DNA of 64,000 nucleotides, taken from contig JBIKTM010000002.1 in NCBI GenBank assembly GCA_044348085.1, positions 62,001-126,000 on the forward strand. Reading direction: 5' to 3'. Position 1 is the first letter of the stretch, and every line of letters starts with the position of its first letter. The notes below the pieces were generated by a model. It was not told the DNA's origin. It was given only the letters and a program-made list of their open reading frames with translations, and ran no database searches. The position numbers were made by a program, and so were the translations under genes. Shown here one piece after another: positions 1 through 9,160 of the stretch. Origin of the DNA: Verrucolacustris sp044348085. Its GTDB lineage: Bacteria; Verrucomicrobiota; Verrucomicrobiia; Methylacidiphilales; Verrucolacustridaceae.

Positions 1-818
1 GCATGGCCTTGGTAGATGGGGATACAACCCGAAAAAAGTGCATTAAATATTTTCTCCGTAATATACCCAGGCAAGGAGGAGCAGTTTTCGGGCACTAGGG
101 CAAATTCGCATCGGGCCAATGCCTCCAATTTTCCATCTCCGGGGGGAAGCGCACCCCGATAGGCCTGATTGGGCCAACCCCAAAGCACCTGATTTAAGCG
201 GGGAAAACGCTTGGCCAGGCTTCGCTGCCATTTGTGCTGATATACCAGATGACGTCCCCATCCGGCGCCGGCCAAAAACATTTTTTCCTTGAGTGTTTTT
301 CCAGCCTCAATCGCCAGACGGTTCCGAACGGCATACAGATCTCCAGGCATTTCGCTTTTTTTCCATGAATTGATCATGCCCAAAAGAAAAGGCCTCCCCT
401 CGACCCGAACCGAATTTCGGAAGTACCGGCCTGCCTCCAAATCCAACCCGTAGGGCAGCCAAAAGATATGCTGTTGATCGACTTCATTCTCTTGGTAGGT
501 GAGAACACGGCCGGCCAAAGATTTTATTTTTTCGTATGTTGCGTTGGGCTGGAGATGCATGTTTTCTGAAATCACCAGCAAAAAGGGTACTTTTTCGCGC
601 AGACAATATTGCAATTCCCGGTCTTCTATTTTTGGGCAGTCCCAAAAAACAGCGGCCTTCGGCTTTTTCCCTCCCCAAAAGGAAAAGGGGCGCATTTGCA
701 TCCCTTTCCTTTCTAGGGCTAATCGGACGAAATCGCCGGTCCGCAGAAGCTCAGGCACAAGGCTGGCATTTGCCTGCATGTCATCGCCATAAACATTTTT
801 CTCCGCTATCCGGATCAT
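1..818 (-). CDS. GT10 (fucosyltransferase-like) glycosyltransferase, 3' end missing
   Basis: This frame is open from an ATG at 818 through the left edge, giving about 272 residues with no stop. The last part reads FALVPENCSSLPGYITEKIF followed by NALFSGCIPIYQG, which is the family 10 C-terminal signature (FxxxxEN, then YxTEKxxxAxxxGxxPxY) of alpha-1,3/1,4-fucosyltransferases. It probably transfers a deoxysugar from a nucleotide donor in the cytoplasm. Its start overlaps the stop of the upstream gene as ATGA (815-818), so the two are translationally coupled. The family call is firm; the sugar donor is not shown by the sequence. Confidence 0.85.
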   Translation of the reverse strand, partial: MIRIAEKNVYGDDMQANASLVPELLRTGDFVRLALERKGMQMRPFSFWGGKKPKAAVFWDCPKIEDRELQYCLREKVPFLLVISENMHLQPNATYEKIKSLAGRVLTYQENEVDQQHIFWLPYGLDLEAGRYFRNSVRVEGRPFLLGMINSWKKSEMPGDLYAVRNRLAIEAGKTLKEKMFLAGAGWGRHLVYQHKWQRSLAKRFPRLNQVLWGWPNQAYRGALPPGDGKLEALARCEFALVPENCSSLPGYITEKIFNALFSGCIPIYQGH

Positions 819-1744
819 ATTTTTGGGGGGCTTGGAAGAAAAAGGCGCCTGAGAAGGGCAAGTCTGTTGCTTCGGGCAAACCGGTGCAAGGCTGAGAGGG
901 ATGCCCGGTCCCAGCGCCAGGGTTCCTCTAGGGGCTCCCCTTTTAACCAGGCGTTGAGCCAACGGGAAGTCAGCCTATGGTTTCTTTTTTTTACCACATA
1001 CCGTTGTGTGGGGGAGTCCTCCGCGCAAAGCCCCACTTGCAACTCCCAGCGCTTGGTCTCCTCCCACCACAAAAAACCGAACGAGTCTTGTCGGTCATGC
1101 CTGCGATAAGAAAAACATTCGCTCGCCAGCACCAGGATCGGCTCCCTTTGGACCACGCACGAAAGAAAGGCGACATCACAACACCGTCCGAACGATCTGG
1201 CGAAATCCAGATCCACTCCGAAATTGGGTGACCAGCGATACACTGTGGCGGGAAATGGCACATACCCTTCGCAATACCAACGCGCGAAATCCAAGGCCCC
1301 ATCTAAGAGCAGATCTTTTTTAAAATTGGGTAACAATATCCCATTTTCCAGCCCTTGATCATTAATTACCTTGCCGTTACAGGAAACGGCACCCGCTGCC
1401 GGGTGAAGATACAAGGCTGACTTCATTGTTGCGTGAAAATGGGGAAGGAGTAAATCATCATCATGGAATACGCACAACCAGGTGGTTGGGGGTCGTTCCA
1501 TAAAGGCGCGCCTAATATTTGCCGCCGCCGGCACTGCCCGGGGTAAACCGCAAAGTCGCAAGGATGGGAATCGGCTGCGCAAATCCTCCAGGGGGAAGTC
1601 ACTCCCATTGTCATACAACTCAACATGGTCAAAAGGTTCAGTTTGCGAAAAGGCAGATTCTAGGGCTTGCTCCAGAAACTTTCTCCGGTTGTGAGATAAA
1701 ATGCGAAGGGTGATCCCCGGTTGAGTACTTGTAGTTCTCACCAT
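815..1744 (-). CDS. GT2 family glycosyltransferase
   Basis: This is a 309-residue GT-A enzyme. The N-terminus has ITLRILSHNRRKFLEQALES and then an FHDDDLLLPHF segment, which carries the Asp-rich metal/nucleotide-sugar site of family 2. It likely adds one sugar to a lipid-linked unit at the inner membrane. A longer frame reaches 1783, but the ATG at 1744 is preferred: it overlaps the previous stop by only 7 bases and follows a purine-rich GGGAAAAAAG stretch. The end is coupled by ATGA to the GT10 gene. Donor and acceptor are unknown. Confidence 0.8.
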   Translation of the reverse strand: MVRTTSTQPGITLRILSHNRRKFLEQALESAFSQTEPFDHVELYDNGSDFPLEDLRSRFPSLRLCGLPRAVPAAANIRRAFMERPPTTWLCVFHDDDLLLPHFHATMKSALYLHPAAGAVSCNGKVINDQGLENGILLPNFKKDLLLDGALDFARWYCEGYVPFPATVYRWSPNFGVDLDFARSFGRCCDVAFLSCVVQREPILVLASECFSYRRHDRQDSFGFLWWEETKRWELQVGLCAEDSPTQRYVVKKRNHRLTSRWLNAWLKGEPLEEPWRWDRASLSALHRFARSNRLALLRRLFLPSPPKI

Positions 1745-2679
1745 TTCTTTTTTCCCGTGAGCCGATCCCACAGCTTCTCCCATAGGCTACGTCTTCCCTC
1801 CAGTTTTTCATAGTGACTACTAAAAACCCGGTTATCCAATAACTCATTAGGAGCTTTTTCTTGAGGCATGTGCAGGGGAAACGTCATGGACTGGACATGA
1901 TGCATCTCCAAGTTCGCAAACTCTCTCTCTACGGTGTGCGTCGCTTGACTATCAAAACCGATATTCCGCACAAGGTTGACCCGGGGGATGATGCATACCA
2001 TGTGATGATTCCATAACGATAGAGTCCACCGATAGTCCCAGGCATCCAACTTTCGAGCGTACGTTCGCTGAAAACACCTCTCCCAATAGGCCCACTCCCT
2101 GCGGGATAGTTTCATCCAATTTTCTTTTTTGATTTTCGGAATTTCAGAAAGGAGTTTTTCCTCCCGATCGAAACACTTCCACGCCCTCTTCCAGGTTCCC
2201 CAGCCCCAGGAATGGTGATACCGCGTTAATCGGTAACTACCTTCGCTTGTCCAATTTTTGGAATCATCATAGTTGTTTCCGCAGACTGCCCCGATCCTCT
2301 CATTCTCCCGGTATTTCTCCAGCAACTCAGCAGTGAACCGGAAGAAGGTGAGATCCGGCACCGTATCATCTTCCAAAATGATCGTCTCGTTCACCTCTTC
2401 GAATACCCAGTCCAAACCTCTGGATACGCTTAAGTAGGAGCCCAAGTTCACTTCCCTTTCCAACAACTCCCACCGGCAGGGCCAGTCGATCATTTCCCGA
2501 AATACCTTCCGTGACTCCTCCACCCCTTTTCGGATCTCCTCATTCTCGGGCTTTGGACCGTCCGAGACACCAAAAAGCACCGCGGGCCGGGCCTCCCGGA
2601 TTTTGGCCATTACCTTCCGAAGATGTTCTGGCCTTCGATAAAAGAACACGCTGACTGGAGTCTGCAAGTTGTCGCTCAT
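1738..2679 (-). CDS. GT-A glycosyltransferase, HlpA/GNT-I-like
   Basis: A 313-residue protein begins with VSVFFYRRPEHLRKVMAKI and has the acidic motif ETIILEDDTVPDLTFFRF at about residues 97-114. That EDD motif in this context matches the nucleotide-diphospho-sugar transferases loosely annotated as hemolytic protein HlpA and related to GNT-I. A Trp-rich HHSWGWGTWKRAW segment follows, also typical of the group. It overlaps the upstream GT32 gene by four bases (2676-2679). It probably adds a sugar to the surface polymer; specificity cannot be read from the sequence. Confidence 0.75.
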   Translation of the reverse strand: MSDNLQTPVSVFFYRRPEHLRKVMAKIREARPAVLFGVSDGPKPENEEIRKGVEESRKVFREMIDWPCRWELLEREVNLGSYLSVSRGLDWVFEEVNETIILEDDTVPDLTFFRFTAELLEKYRENERIGAVCGNNYDDSKNWTSEGSYRLTRYHHSWGWGTWKRAWKCFDREEKLLSEIPKIKKENWMKLSRREWAYWERCFQRTYARKLDAWDYRWTLSLWNHHMVCIIPRVNLVRNIGFDSQATHTVEREFANLEMHHVQSMTFPLHMPQEKAPNELLDNRVFSSHYEKLEGRRSLWEKLWDRLTGKKKW

Positions 2680-4193
2680 CGCACTATCTTTTTGACCGTG
2701 TTTTCAAGCGGCCGCAGAATTTTTCTGTCGAGACGGTAATCTAGAAACCTTCTCCAATACGAAAGCGGGGTGGCCTGCCCGTGCCAGCTTCCCTCCGCGA
2801 GGTGGATTCCCAAAGTGCGAAAAGTCGGCTGGAACCCACGCGCCGAACTTCCGGGGGGATAGAAAAAATCTGAATGGTAAATACGGATATCCCCAAGCTC
2901 CCAGAAATCACGCCCTGGATTTTCGTCCCGCAGGGATCCCAACCCCCTGGCCTGCAGGCTTTGCGTGGTCAGAGTGGTGTTCATCACCGCCCTCCGCAGT
3001 TCGTCGTACAAACTTCTGAGCTCCACCACCCAAGGATGCTGCGGAACAGAGGCGAAGAAGCCCATTGCCGCTGAATTCTTGCTAGGACGATTCTGGGCCG
3101 ATAGAAAGGCTAGTACGCAGGGCTTTGCGAGCAATGGAGTCACATCCCCTATCAGCTCCATATCGGTATCAAGATACAAGCCGCCCTGACCTGACAAGGC
3201 ATGAAGGCGGATGTAGTCCGACGCAAAAGCATATTTTCGCTCCGCCAACATTTTTTTGACAAAAGGGTGGTCCACGGGGCTGTTGCTCTCATCCCACCGA
3301 CGAATTTCCCAACCCGGGAGATATTTTTCCCAACTCCTAAGACATTTTTGGCCGATCGCTGACAATGGCTTTCCCCCGAGCCAAACGTAGTGGGCGATCT
3401 TGGGAATAGCCACGTCACTAGCTATCGGCCCATGATGAAAGTTATCTTTTCGCACGATCTGTTTGATTTTTTTTTCAATCGGCCGCAAAAACCTGCGGTC
3501 CATCCGATAGTCCAAGATACGCCTGAAGATATTTTCAGGATCCTGTTTTCCATGCCATGCTCCCGTTCCATAATGGAGGGCGACCGATCGCGAGCGGATT
3601 AGAGGCGTCGTCTTTCCTCTTTCCTCTTGTAGGACAGGGTTGAAATAGTCCGGATGATAAAGACGAACCCCTGACTCGTCGATAAATTCGAAGTTTCTAT
3701 CTCGAGGTATTTCTCTTCTGCTAAAAAGCGGAATGATCTCATTAGTGAATATAGTGTTATTCATGATCGCCCGTTTCAGATGATCATACTTGCGCTGGAT
3801 ATCTCGTATTACTGAATTCCCTGGCTTTGTCGCAATTAGGTTGGTAGCCACTGAACATTTGGCTAGGCGGTTCTGAATCGTTAAAAGCCCGAGACTTAAC
3901 CTATCAGCTTCAAAAAGGGGAGTGGGATTCCTCAAAAGTTCTACATCAGTGTCCATATACAGTCCGCCATATTTCAGCAAGGCATCGAGCCGGATATAAT
4001 CCGAAGCGAAAGCATATAGCTTTCTACTCATCATATGTTTTGTAAACGGATGATTCATAGGGCTGTTAGACTCATTCCAAATCCGCAAATCCCAATCTGG
4101 AAGATACTTTTTCCAGCTCGACAGGCACTTCTGCCCTAATTCATCCAAGGGTTTTGGGCCCAACCAAACACAGTGGATAATTTTAGGAATCAT
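2676..4193 (-). CDS. Tandem-duplicated GT32-type glycosyltransferase
   Basis: This 505-residue protein consists of two consecutive copies of a roughly 250-residue glycosyltransferase with a DXD motif. Copy 1 begins IPKIIHCVWLG (residues 2-12) with DTD at 81-83; copy 2 begins IPKIAHYVWLG (263-273) with DTD at 342-344. Each copy has AFASDYIRL just before the DXD, and each ends with a similar Arg-rich DYR.DR..LRP tail. This is the family of capsular and OCH1-like sugar transferases (Gly_transf_sug). Both copies keep the metal-binding aspartates, so both may be active. It is coupled by four-base overlaps to the genes on both sides. Confidence 0.85.
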   Translation of the reverse strand: MIPKIIHCVWLGPKPLDELGQKCLSSWKKYLPDWDLRIWNESNSPMNHPFTKHMMSRKLYAFASDYIRLDALLKYGGLYMDTDVELLRNPTPLFEADRLSLGLLTIQNRLAKCSVATNLIATKPGNSVIRDIQRKYDHLKRAIMNNTIFTNEIIPLFSRREIPRDRNFEFIDESGVRLYHPDYFNPVLQEERGKTTPLIRSRSVALHYGTGAWHGKQDPENIFRRILDYRMDRRFLRPIEKKIKQIVRKDNFHHGPIASDVAIPKIAHYVWLGGKPLSAIGQKCLRSWEKYLPGWEIRRWDESNSPVDHPFVKKMLAERKYAFASDYIRLHALSGQGGLYLDTDMELIGDVTPLLAKPCVLAFLSAQNRPSKNSAAMGFFASVPQHPWVVELRSLYDELRRAVMNTTLTTQSLQARGLGSLRDENPGRDFWELGDIRIYHSDFFYPPGSSARGFQPTFRTLGIHLAEGSWHGQATPLSYWRRFLDYRLDRKILRPLENTVKKIVR

Positions 4194-5146
4194 AGTCGAG
4201 TTCCAAGAAAAACCTTTTGGAACTGCCTCATCACTGGTTCTGGAGAAAAATGTTCGAATTTTTGCCCATGTCGAAAACTGTCAACCGGGCGGTTCAAAAG
4301 CTCTCTTAGCTCTGTTTCGTTCGCATATTGCAACCCAGCCTCGCCCAGAATGCCTAGATGGGCTAACTCTGAGGAGCCCGAGTAAGTCAGGACCTTTCGC
4401 CCCGTGCTGGCAAACTCCAAGCAGGCGAGGCCCAGCGTCTCCCCGCGCTGCCGCCCGTGAATCATGGCGTCACAAGTATTGATAAAGGCCCTTTTACGGA
4501 TCGGGTCCGAGGTGGCCGGAAGAAAGCAGATATTAGGCATTCCCCGTGGCATTGGAAATTCCCGAGTATTCATAAAAACAAAGTATATATGAGAGTTCTT
4601 TAGGGCTGTTTCCACAACAACCTGTTGAACCCAGGGAATGTCAAAAGAATCGTCCCCGCCATATCTACCATAAACACAAACTTCCGGAGAAATCCCTAAC
4701 TCCATCCGTAAGTTCGCCTGATTTTCGTCTAAACGAATCATCCAAGGTGCCACGACTCCTTTACCATAAGTCATGACATCGGAAAGCCATTGAGAAATGT
4801 AAGCGTAGACATCCCCGTGAAACTCCGACTCACGAAAGATGGCCTGAATACCCGTAGAAACTTTTCTTGAAAAAACCCCGTCATTGAACCCGTTCTTGAT
4901 ACAGAAAAAGAGATCCGTCCCTTCCTCTGCAAGAATTCTCTCTCGTTCCTCACTCGTTCGATAGAACCTAAGAGGCGCAATATCCCTCATCTTTTTTACC
5001 ACAGGATGCCCTTCCCCTAACTCCCTCCACGGCATAAGAAAAAAGGATTCGTTGCTTAAGATTGCTCGGTTGCCCCAAGCGTAATCCATCAATGCAACCT
5101 CCGTACCACGGTAACCGAGATAGGAACTATGAAAGGCGATCTTCAT
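4190..5146 (-). CDS. GT-B glycosyltransferase, group 1-like
   Basis: This 318-residue protein opens with MKIAFHSSYLGYRGTEVAL, a GT-B style first strand and glycine loop. Near the C-terminus HGRQRGETLGLACLEFASTG resembles the GT4 donor-binding EX7E element, with E at ETLGLACLE. It is shorter than most GT4 enzymes (about 370 residues). No signal peptide or membrane segment is seen. The stop overlaps the start of the duplicated GT32 gene (ATGA, 4190-4193). A sugar-transfer role is supported by motif and context; specificity is unknown. Confidence 0.75.
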   Translation of the reverse strand: MKIAFHSSYLGYRGTEVALMDYAWGNRAILSNESFFLMPWRELGEGHPVVKKMRDIAPLRFYRTSEERERILAEEGTDLFFCIKNGFNDGVFSRKVSTGIQAIFRESEFHGDVYAYISQWLSDVMTYGKGVVAPWMIRLDENQANLRMELGISPEVCVYGRYGGDDSFDIPWVQQVVVETALKNSHIYFVFMNTREFPMPRGMPNICFLPATSDPIRKRAFINTCDAMIHGRQRGETLGLACLEFASTGRKVLTYSGSSELAHLGILGEAGLQYANETELRELLNRPVDSFRHGQKFEHFSPEPVMRQFQKVFLGTRL

Positions 5147-5163
5147 TTTTTGTCAGCGGGCAC

Positions 5164-5751
5164 TTAAGTCATAATCTCGTAATACTCATCGTCGTGAAAA
5201 AAGAATCGCAACTCGTAACCCATGCTCTTCAGGAAGCGGCACCACTTCGGATCGGGCTGCGCGTTCTCCACAATAACCCACAGGGGTCGATCCACACGGG
5301 CGGATAACCTATCCCATATCCATGAAAACTCTTGGGGCCGATGGATAGCCAGCAAATCCAATTTGCTTACGGACTCTCGCTCAATCTTCTCCCCAACACC
5401 CAACACCCTGCACTTGCGCATCCGGGTAGCCGTTTCCCTTGGCAGTGGGTTCGGCTCCCAAAGGATTCCATTCCAGCCATATTGAATCTCCAGCCCCAAA
5501 GTATGACTTCCCACCACGCCATCCCCCGCCCCTGCCTCCCAAAACACTCCACCTTTTCGCGGGCGAAGAAACTTCTGCCAAAAGATGCGATCCTGCGCTT
5601 TCTGGCAGACGAGAATCTCAGGAGAAACGTTTAGGTAAAAAAGCCCCTTCCGTCTTTTTTCATGTAACTTGGCGCTCGAGGAGGGGCATTGGCTATAAAA
5701 CCACCCTTTGATTTCTCGCATCAAATTCATTTTTTTCCCCATTAGGTCCAT
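5164..5751 (-). CDS. Short FkbM-like SAM methyltransferase
   Basis: A 195-residue protein with GGVFWEAGAGDGVVGSHTLG at about residues 68-87 resembles the SAM-binding loop of FkbM-family methyltransferases (DxGAxxGxxxSNT). It continues with GWNGILWEPNP, matching the family's acidic ribose-binding strand. The C-terminal part VIVENAQPDPKWCRFLKSMG fits the usual final strand. FkbM proteins commonly O-methylate sugars. The canonical first Asp is Glu here and the protein is short, so activity is uncertain. The start lies only 35 bases from the divergent gene at 5787. Confidence 0.65.
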   Translation of the reverse strand: MDLMGKKMNLMREIKGWFYSQCPSSSAKLHEKRRKGLFYLNVSPEILVCQKAQDRIFWQKFLRPRKGGVFWEAGAGDGVVGSHTLGLEIQYGWNGILWEPNPLPRETATRMRKCRVLGVGEKIERESVSKLDLLAIHRPQEFSWIWDRLSARVDRPLWVIVENAQPDPKWCRFLKSMGYELRFFFHDDEYYEIMT

Positions 5752-5786
5752 CTCGTCATAGTATCATTTTCGGACTAAGATAAATC

Positions 5787-6962
5787 ATGATTTTTACAAT
5801 CCCAGGATGGTCCGAGCCCTTTACCACTTTCTTGCCGCGGCCCGCTCTCCGTTGGCTCGAAATCCACGCCTCTCCCTCTCTTTACCCAAGGGCACCGCTA
5901 GTTGCCCCCCCCCTTCGTATCGCTGTCGTCAAAAGTGAAGTGGCCAGTCACATCTACACCCGTCCCGGCTCCAGTGCTGACCTTCTCTCCCTCGTACTCT
6001 CTACTCCAAAAATGCTTGGACCCACCGCACTTTTCACGCTTTTTCATACCGATTTTATCATCGTTCGCGAGAGTCCAGACCCCGAATGCCAACATTGGCG
6101 CGAGTCCTTTGCCGGTGACCCCGACCCAGCCCAAACAGCACGAATCTATGAAAAACATAAGGATTTTCGACCCCAGACGGGACCTCAACCACACCTTTCC
6201 CAGGCGGAAACTGCGCTTCCACCAGAAGCAGTCAATTGGAGCCAATACGACGCAGTCATCTCTCATGATCTTGCTATACCAGCACGGATTGTTGCCAAAT
6301 ATCCCAAGGTATTTTGGTCCTACTGGATTGGGGAAACCGGCACCCCTTCCTACAAAGCTTCGTACCGAGATCCGTTGGCCGGATATCACTGCTTTTTAAA
6401 TGGAGGCTCCCGCCGATGGCGTGTTCGTCCTCAATTGAAGCCTCATGTGGTGGAATTCCCCTTTATCTTTCAACAACCATCCGATCGTTTTACCTTGGGA
6501 GCCAAGCCCACATCCTCTCGTTCTGGAGTTCTGCTGGAAAGGATAACATCCCAAAAGATGCCACCCGATATTCGGGCCTCTATGAACGAATCGATAGAAG
6601 TAATGCCCACCTCTGAATTATCATCAGAACGCCTTCAAAAACTACACACCGCACGCTATTTTCTTCAGATGGGGGGACACCCCGTTTGGGGAAACAGTTT
6701 CCAAGAAGCTGTTTCCGCAGGTTGCTTGGCGATCGCTGACCCTATTACTATGCCCAACAACCGCTCCCTCATGCTCCCAGAGCTCGCTCCAAAAACGTGG
6801 AATCAAGCCATTACTCTCGTTGAAAAGCTCGAACAAGATACTGAATGGCGGGAAAAACTCCGCCTGCAGCAGGAATCCCTTGCCAGTTGGTTCCTTTGTC
6901 ATCGCCCCCTTCGAGATTGGCTCGCTCGCTATCGATATTTCCGCGAAGGTCGAAGTCAATGA
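5787..6962 (+). CDS. Putative glycosyltransferase, family unclear
   Basis: This 391-residue plus-strand gene sits inside a minus-strand operon. I do not recognise a precise family. The segment YFLQMGGHPVWGNSFQEAVS followed by AGCLAIADP resembles the donor-binding end of GT-B glycosyltransferases, where the glutamate-containing helix is followed by AGCxxI. A run of prolines occurs near residues 30-45. It is coupled by ATGA (6959-6962) to a GT10 gene, so a sugar-transfer role is reasonable. The 35-base gap to the divergent methyltransferase leaves little room for separate promoters. Confidence 0.6.
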   Translation: MIFTIPGWSEPFTTFLPRPALRWLEIHASPSLYPRAPLVAPPLRIAVVKSEVASHIYTRPGSSADLLSLVLSTPKMLGPTALFTLFHTDFIIVRESPDPECQHWRESFAGDPDPAQTARIYEKHKDFRPQTGPQPHLSQAETALPPEAVNWSQYDAVISHDLAIPARIVAKYPKVFWSYWIGETGTPSYKASYRDPLAGYHCFLNGGSRRWRVRPQLKPHVVEFPFIFQQPSDRFTLGAKPTSSRSGVLLERITSQKMPPDIRASMNESIEVMPTSELSSERLQKLHTARYFLQMGGHPVWGNSFQEAVSAGCLAIADPITMPNNRSLMLPELAPKTWNQAITLVEKLEQDTEWREKLRLQQESLASWFLCHRPLRDWLARYRYFREGRSQ

Positions 6963-7882
6963 GCGATCTTACGTCCCTTTCGATCAACTTTTCCGACTGC
7001 CCTATTCATCTTGAGGATTTTTTCGTCAAGATCCTCTCTCGAAAGTACCGCCTCCACCGTGAAGACCGGCCGGAGTTCCTGATCTACGCTCTCACCGGAC
7101 AACGCCACCGCCTCTACAACTGCGTAAAGATTTGGACACATCATGAGGTCTACCGACCCAACTGGAAAGAGTGCGACTACGCCGTCCTTCCTTTTCTCGG
7201 AAACGATCCCCGTCACTACTACCTCCCAATCTTTGCTTACAACCGTTCGCCGAAACCGCTGATTCGGGCACATACTGACTGGGATCGGGTTTTCTCGCAA
7301 AAAACCCGCTTCTGTTCTCTCCTCTCCGCCTATGTAGATCGCTCGGTTCAACACCGGATGCGCTTTTTTGAAGAACTCAACCGCAGGAAAAAAGTCGATT
7401 CCATTGGCCGAGCTGCCAACAACACAGGCTGGAAAGTTCCCGCCGGTCATGATCCTAAGCTGGAAGCACTGATTCCGTACAAATTCACGATCGCCTTTGA
7501 GAACAAAGAGCTCGAAGGCTGGACGACGGAAAAGATGTACGATCCCTTGGCGGTACATACGGTGCCGATCTTCTGGGGAGATCGACGGGCAGTGGAATAT
7601 TTTAATCCGGAGGCTTTCATTAACGCTTACGATTTTAAATCTTTGTCTGACTTGGCGGATTACGTGTGCACAGTGGATTCAGACGAAAAGTTGTACCGCA
7701 AATACCTAGAGGCGCCCCCCTTTCGCAATAACACACCCCCCGATGTTTTTTCCGAGGACAGGGTCCTAAACTTCATGGAAAAGATCTTCACTACCCCGAT
7801 CAAGCCCGTGGCTCAGCGACGCTGGTTTTTCCAGCTAACCAAATGGCGTCTGGCGAAGCGGAACAAGCTTTCCACGGAGTAG
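6959..7882 (+). CDS. GT10 (alpha-1,3-fucosyltransferase-like) glycosyltransferase
   Basis: A 307-residue protein carries FTIAFENKELEGWTTEKMYD then PLAVHTVPIFWGD, the classic family 10 donor-binding signature (FENS..dYvTEKl.da...vPVy.G). It likely transfers fucose or a related 6-deoxy sugar from GDP. A longer frame starts at 6845, but the ATG at 6959 makes an ATGA overlap with the preceding gene and is preferred. It is the second GT10 gene in the window; the other is at the left edge on the opposite strand. Confidence 0.85.
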   Translation: MSDLTSLSINFSDCPIHLEDFFVKILSRKYRLHREDRPEFLIYALTGQRHRLYNCVKIWTHHEVYRPNWKECDYAVLPFLGNDPRHYYLPIFAYNRSPKPLIRAHTDWDRVFSQKTRFCSLLSAYVDRSVQHRMRFFEELNRRKKVDSIGRAANNTGWKVPAGHDPKLEALIPYKFTIAFENKELEGWTTEKMYDPLAVHTVPIFWGDRRAVEYFNPEAFINAYDFKSLSDLADYVCTVDSDEKLYRKYLEAPPFRNNTPPDVFSEDRVLNFMEKIFTTPIKPVAQRRWFFQLTKWRLAKRNKLSTE

Positions 7883-7993
7883 CCCCGCTGAGGATCCGTG
7901 GACGGATGCCTGATGCCAGACGCCGGCCTCTGTCTGCTCTCCGTCTTCTGTTCTCTAAAGTCCGCTCTCTGCCTTGCGACCACCGACATCCCA

Positions 7994-9130
7994 CTACCGC
8001 TCCAACTCTCCCAGCGCTTCCTCAAGCAGTTTCCAGCTAGTGCTAATCGCAGCCGACGGTTCATCATGCTTTTCCGATAATACCCAATCCTTTCCGTTGC
8101 CAATCACTGCCGAGTGCCTTAATTCAGCTGCGACACACAGATCGCGGTAGCAGGGATTAACATAGGCAGGGCTGAAAAGCTCCACCACCCGGGTCCCTGG
8201 ATAACAAAACACCAGATTGGTTAACGCCGCACCATGGGCCCCCACCACCATGCCAGCCGAGCCAAAAACTTCCGCCTGCTGCTGGACGGATAATTTCCCA
8301 CAGTCCACAGAATCATATCCTCTCTTTTGCAATTGAGCCCAAATCTCCTTCTCATGGATCAATGGCCGATGTTTCGCTTCACCGCGCCCGATAAAGATTT
8401 TCCGACCTCTCGGTGTTTTCCCGGCGGGAAAAACATTACGCAAAAAATCCACGCTTCCAGGCGGCACCACCCCTGGGACTCCAGGCAGGCTAGGGAGCAC
8501 CGCTTCCTCCATTTCATAAACCAACTCTTTTTTATGAAATGCCAAACAGCGGTTGGCATAAATTCCAAGTTGGTGGAGGCTCTCCCTTTGGAAGGGATGA
8601 ATTAAACTATTCACCAAGACCCAGTCAAAGGATGCCGGATCGTATCCTGCCCGCCTCGCTAAGCCGACCCGGGGAAGCACATCCGTCATCCAATGAAAAT
8701 ACGTGTCTCCTCCCGTGCTGGCTAAAACTAGGGTCCGTCCAGTTACGGCTTGTGGCTTGGGTAGTGACAACCTCCTAAAGGTCCAGTTGTCCTCCGCTTT
8801 CTTTCCCCATTCGACTGAGACATCCGCCAGTAGTTTTCCACATTCATTCACTACGCTTACTGTCGGCCCAAATACCTTTAACCCCTTGAACCTTTGTGTC
8901 CATGTGCTGCGAAACGATATCAGGTTGGTTGCGAGTAGCGGATGGATTTTTGGCAACACCGGACGGGAAGGCGCCGCCACCTTCGTTCTTTCCTCATCAA
9001 CGGTCTTTGCTCCCTCAGGCTTTCCATGTCGCACACTTATCGGTCCGTACGTTGGCAAACTTAGAGCCTTGCCCGTCTTTCGGATAAACCGCCCCAACTT
9101 CGCTCTTATCGCTTTAAATTTCACCACCAC
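7994..9130 (-). CDS. GT61 family (DUF563) glycosyltransferase
   Basis: This 378-residue protein has the GT61 signature late in the chain: VFGSAGMVVGAHGAALTNLV followed by FCYPGTRVVELF. The middle part contains YFHWMTDVLPRVG, also typical of the family. GT61 enzymes transfer pentoses or N-acetylhexosamines in capsule and LPS synthesis. The frame begins with three consecutive GTG codons at 9130, so the exact start is uncertain within six bases. It follows the membrane gene at 9161 by 30 bases and is likely co-transcribed with it. Confidence 0.85.
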   Translation of the reverse strand: MVVKFKAIRAKLGRFIRKTGKALSLPTYGPISVRHGKPEGAKTVDEERTKVAAPSRPVLPKIHPLLATNLISFRSTWTQRFKGLKVFGPTVSVVNECGKLLADVSVEWGKKAEDNWTFRRLSLPKPQAVTGRTLVLASTGGDTYFHWMTDVLPRVGLARRAGYDPASFDWVLVNSLIHPFQRESLHQLGIYANRCLAFHKKELVYEMEEAVLPSLPGVPGVVPPGSVDFLRNVFPAGKTPRGRKIFIGRGEAKHRPLIHEKEIWAQLQKRGYDSVDCGKLSVQQQAEVFGSAGMVVGAHGAALTNLVFCYPGTRVVELFSPAYVNPCYRDLCVAAELRHSAVIGNGKDWVLSEKHDEPSAAISTSWKLLEEALGELER

Positions 9131-9160
9131 TTATCGCCAAGCCATCTCCGGAATAGCGAA

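Noticed and set aside
536..895. Plus-strand frame of 119 codons
   Set aside because: It lies opposite the GT10 and GT2 genes, whose protein motifs are clear; the plus-strand translation shows no domain.
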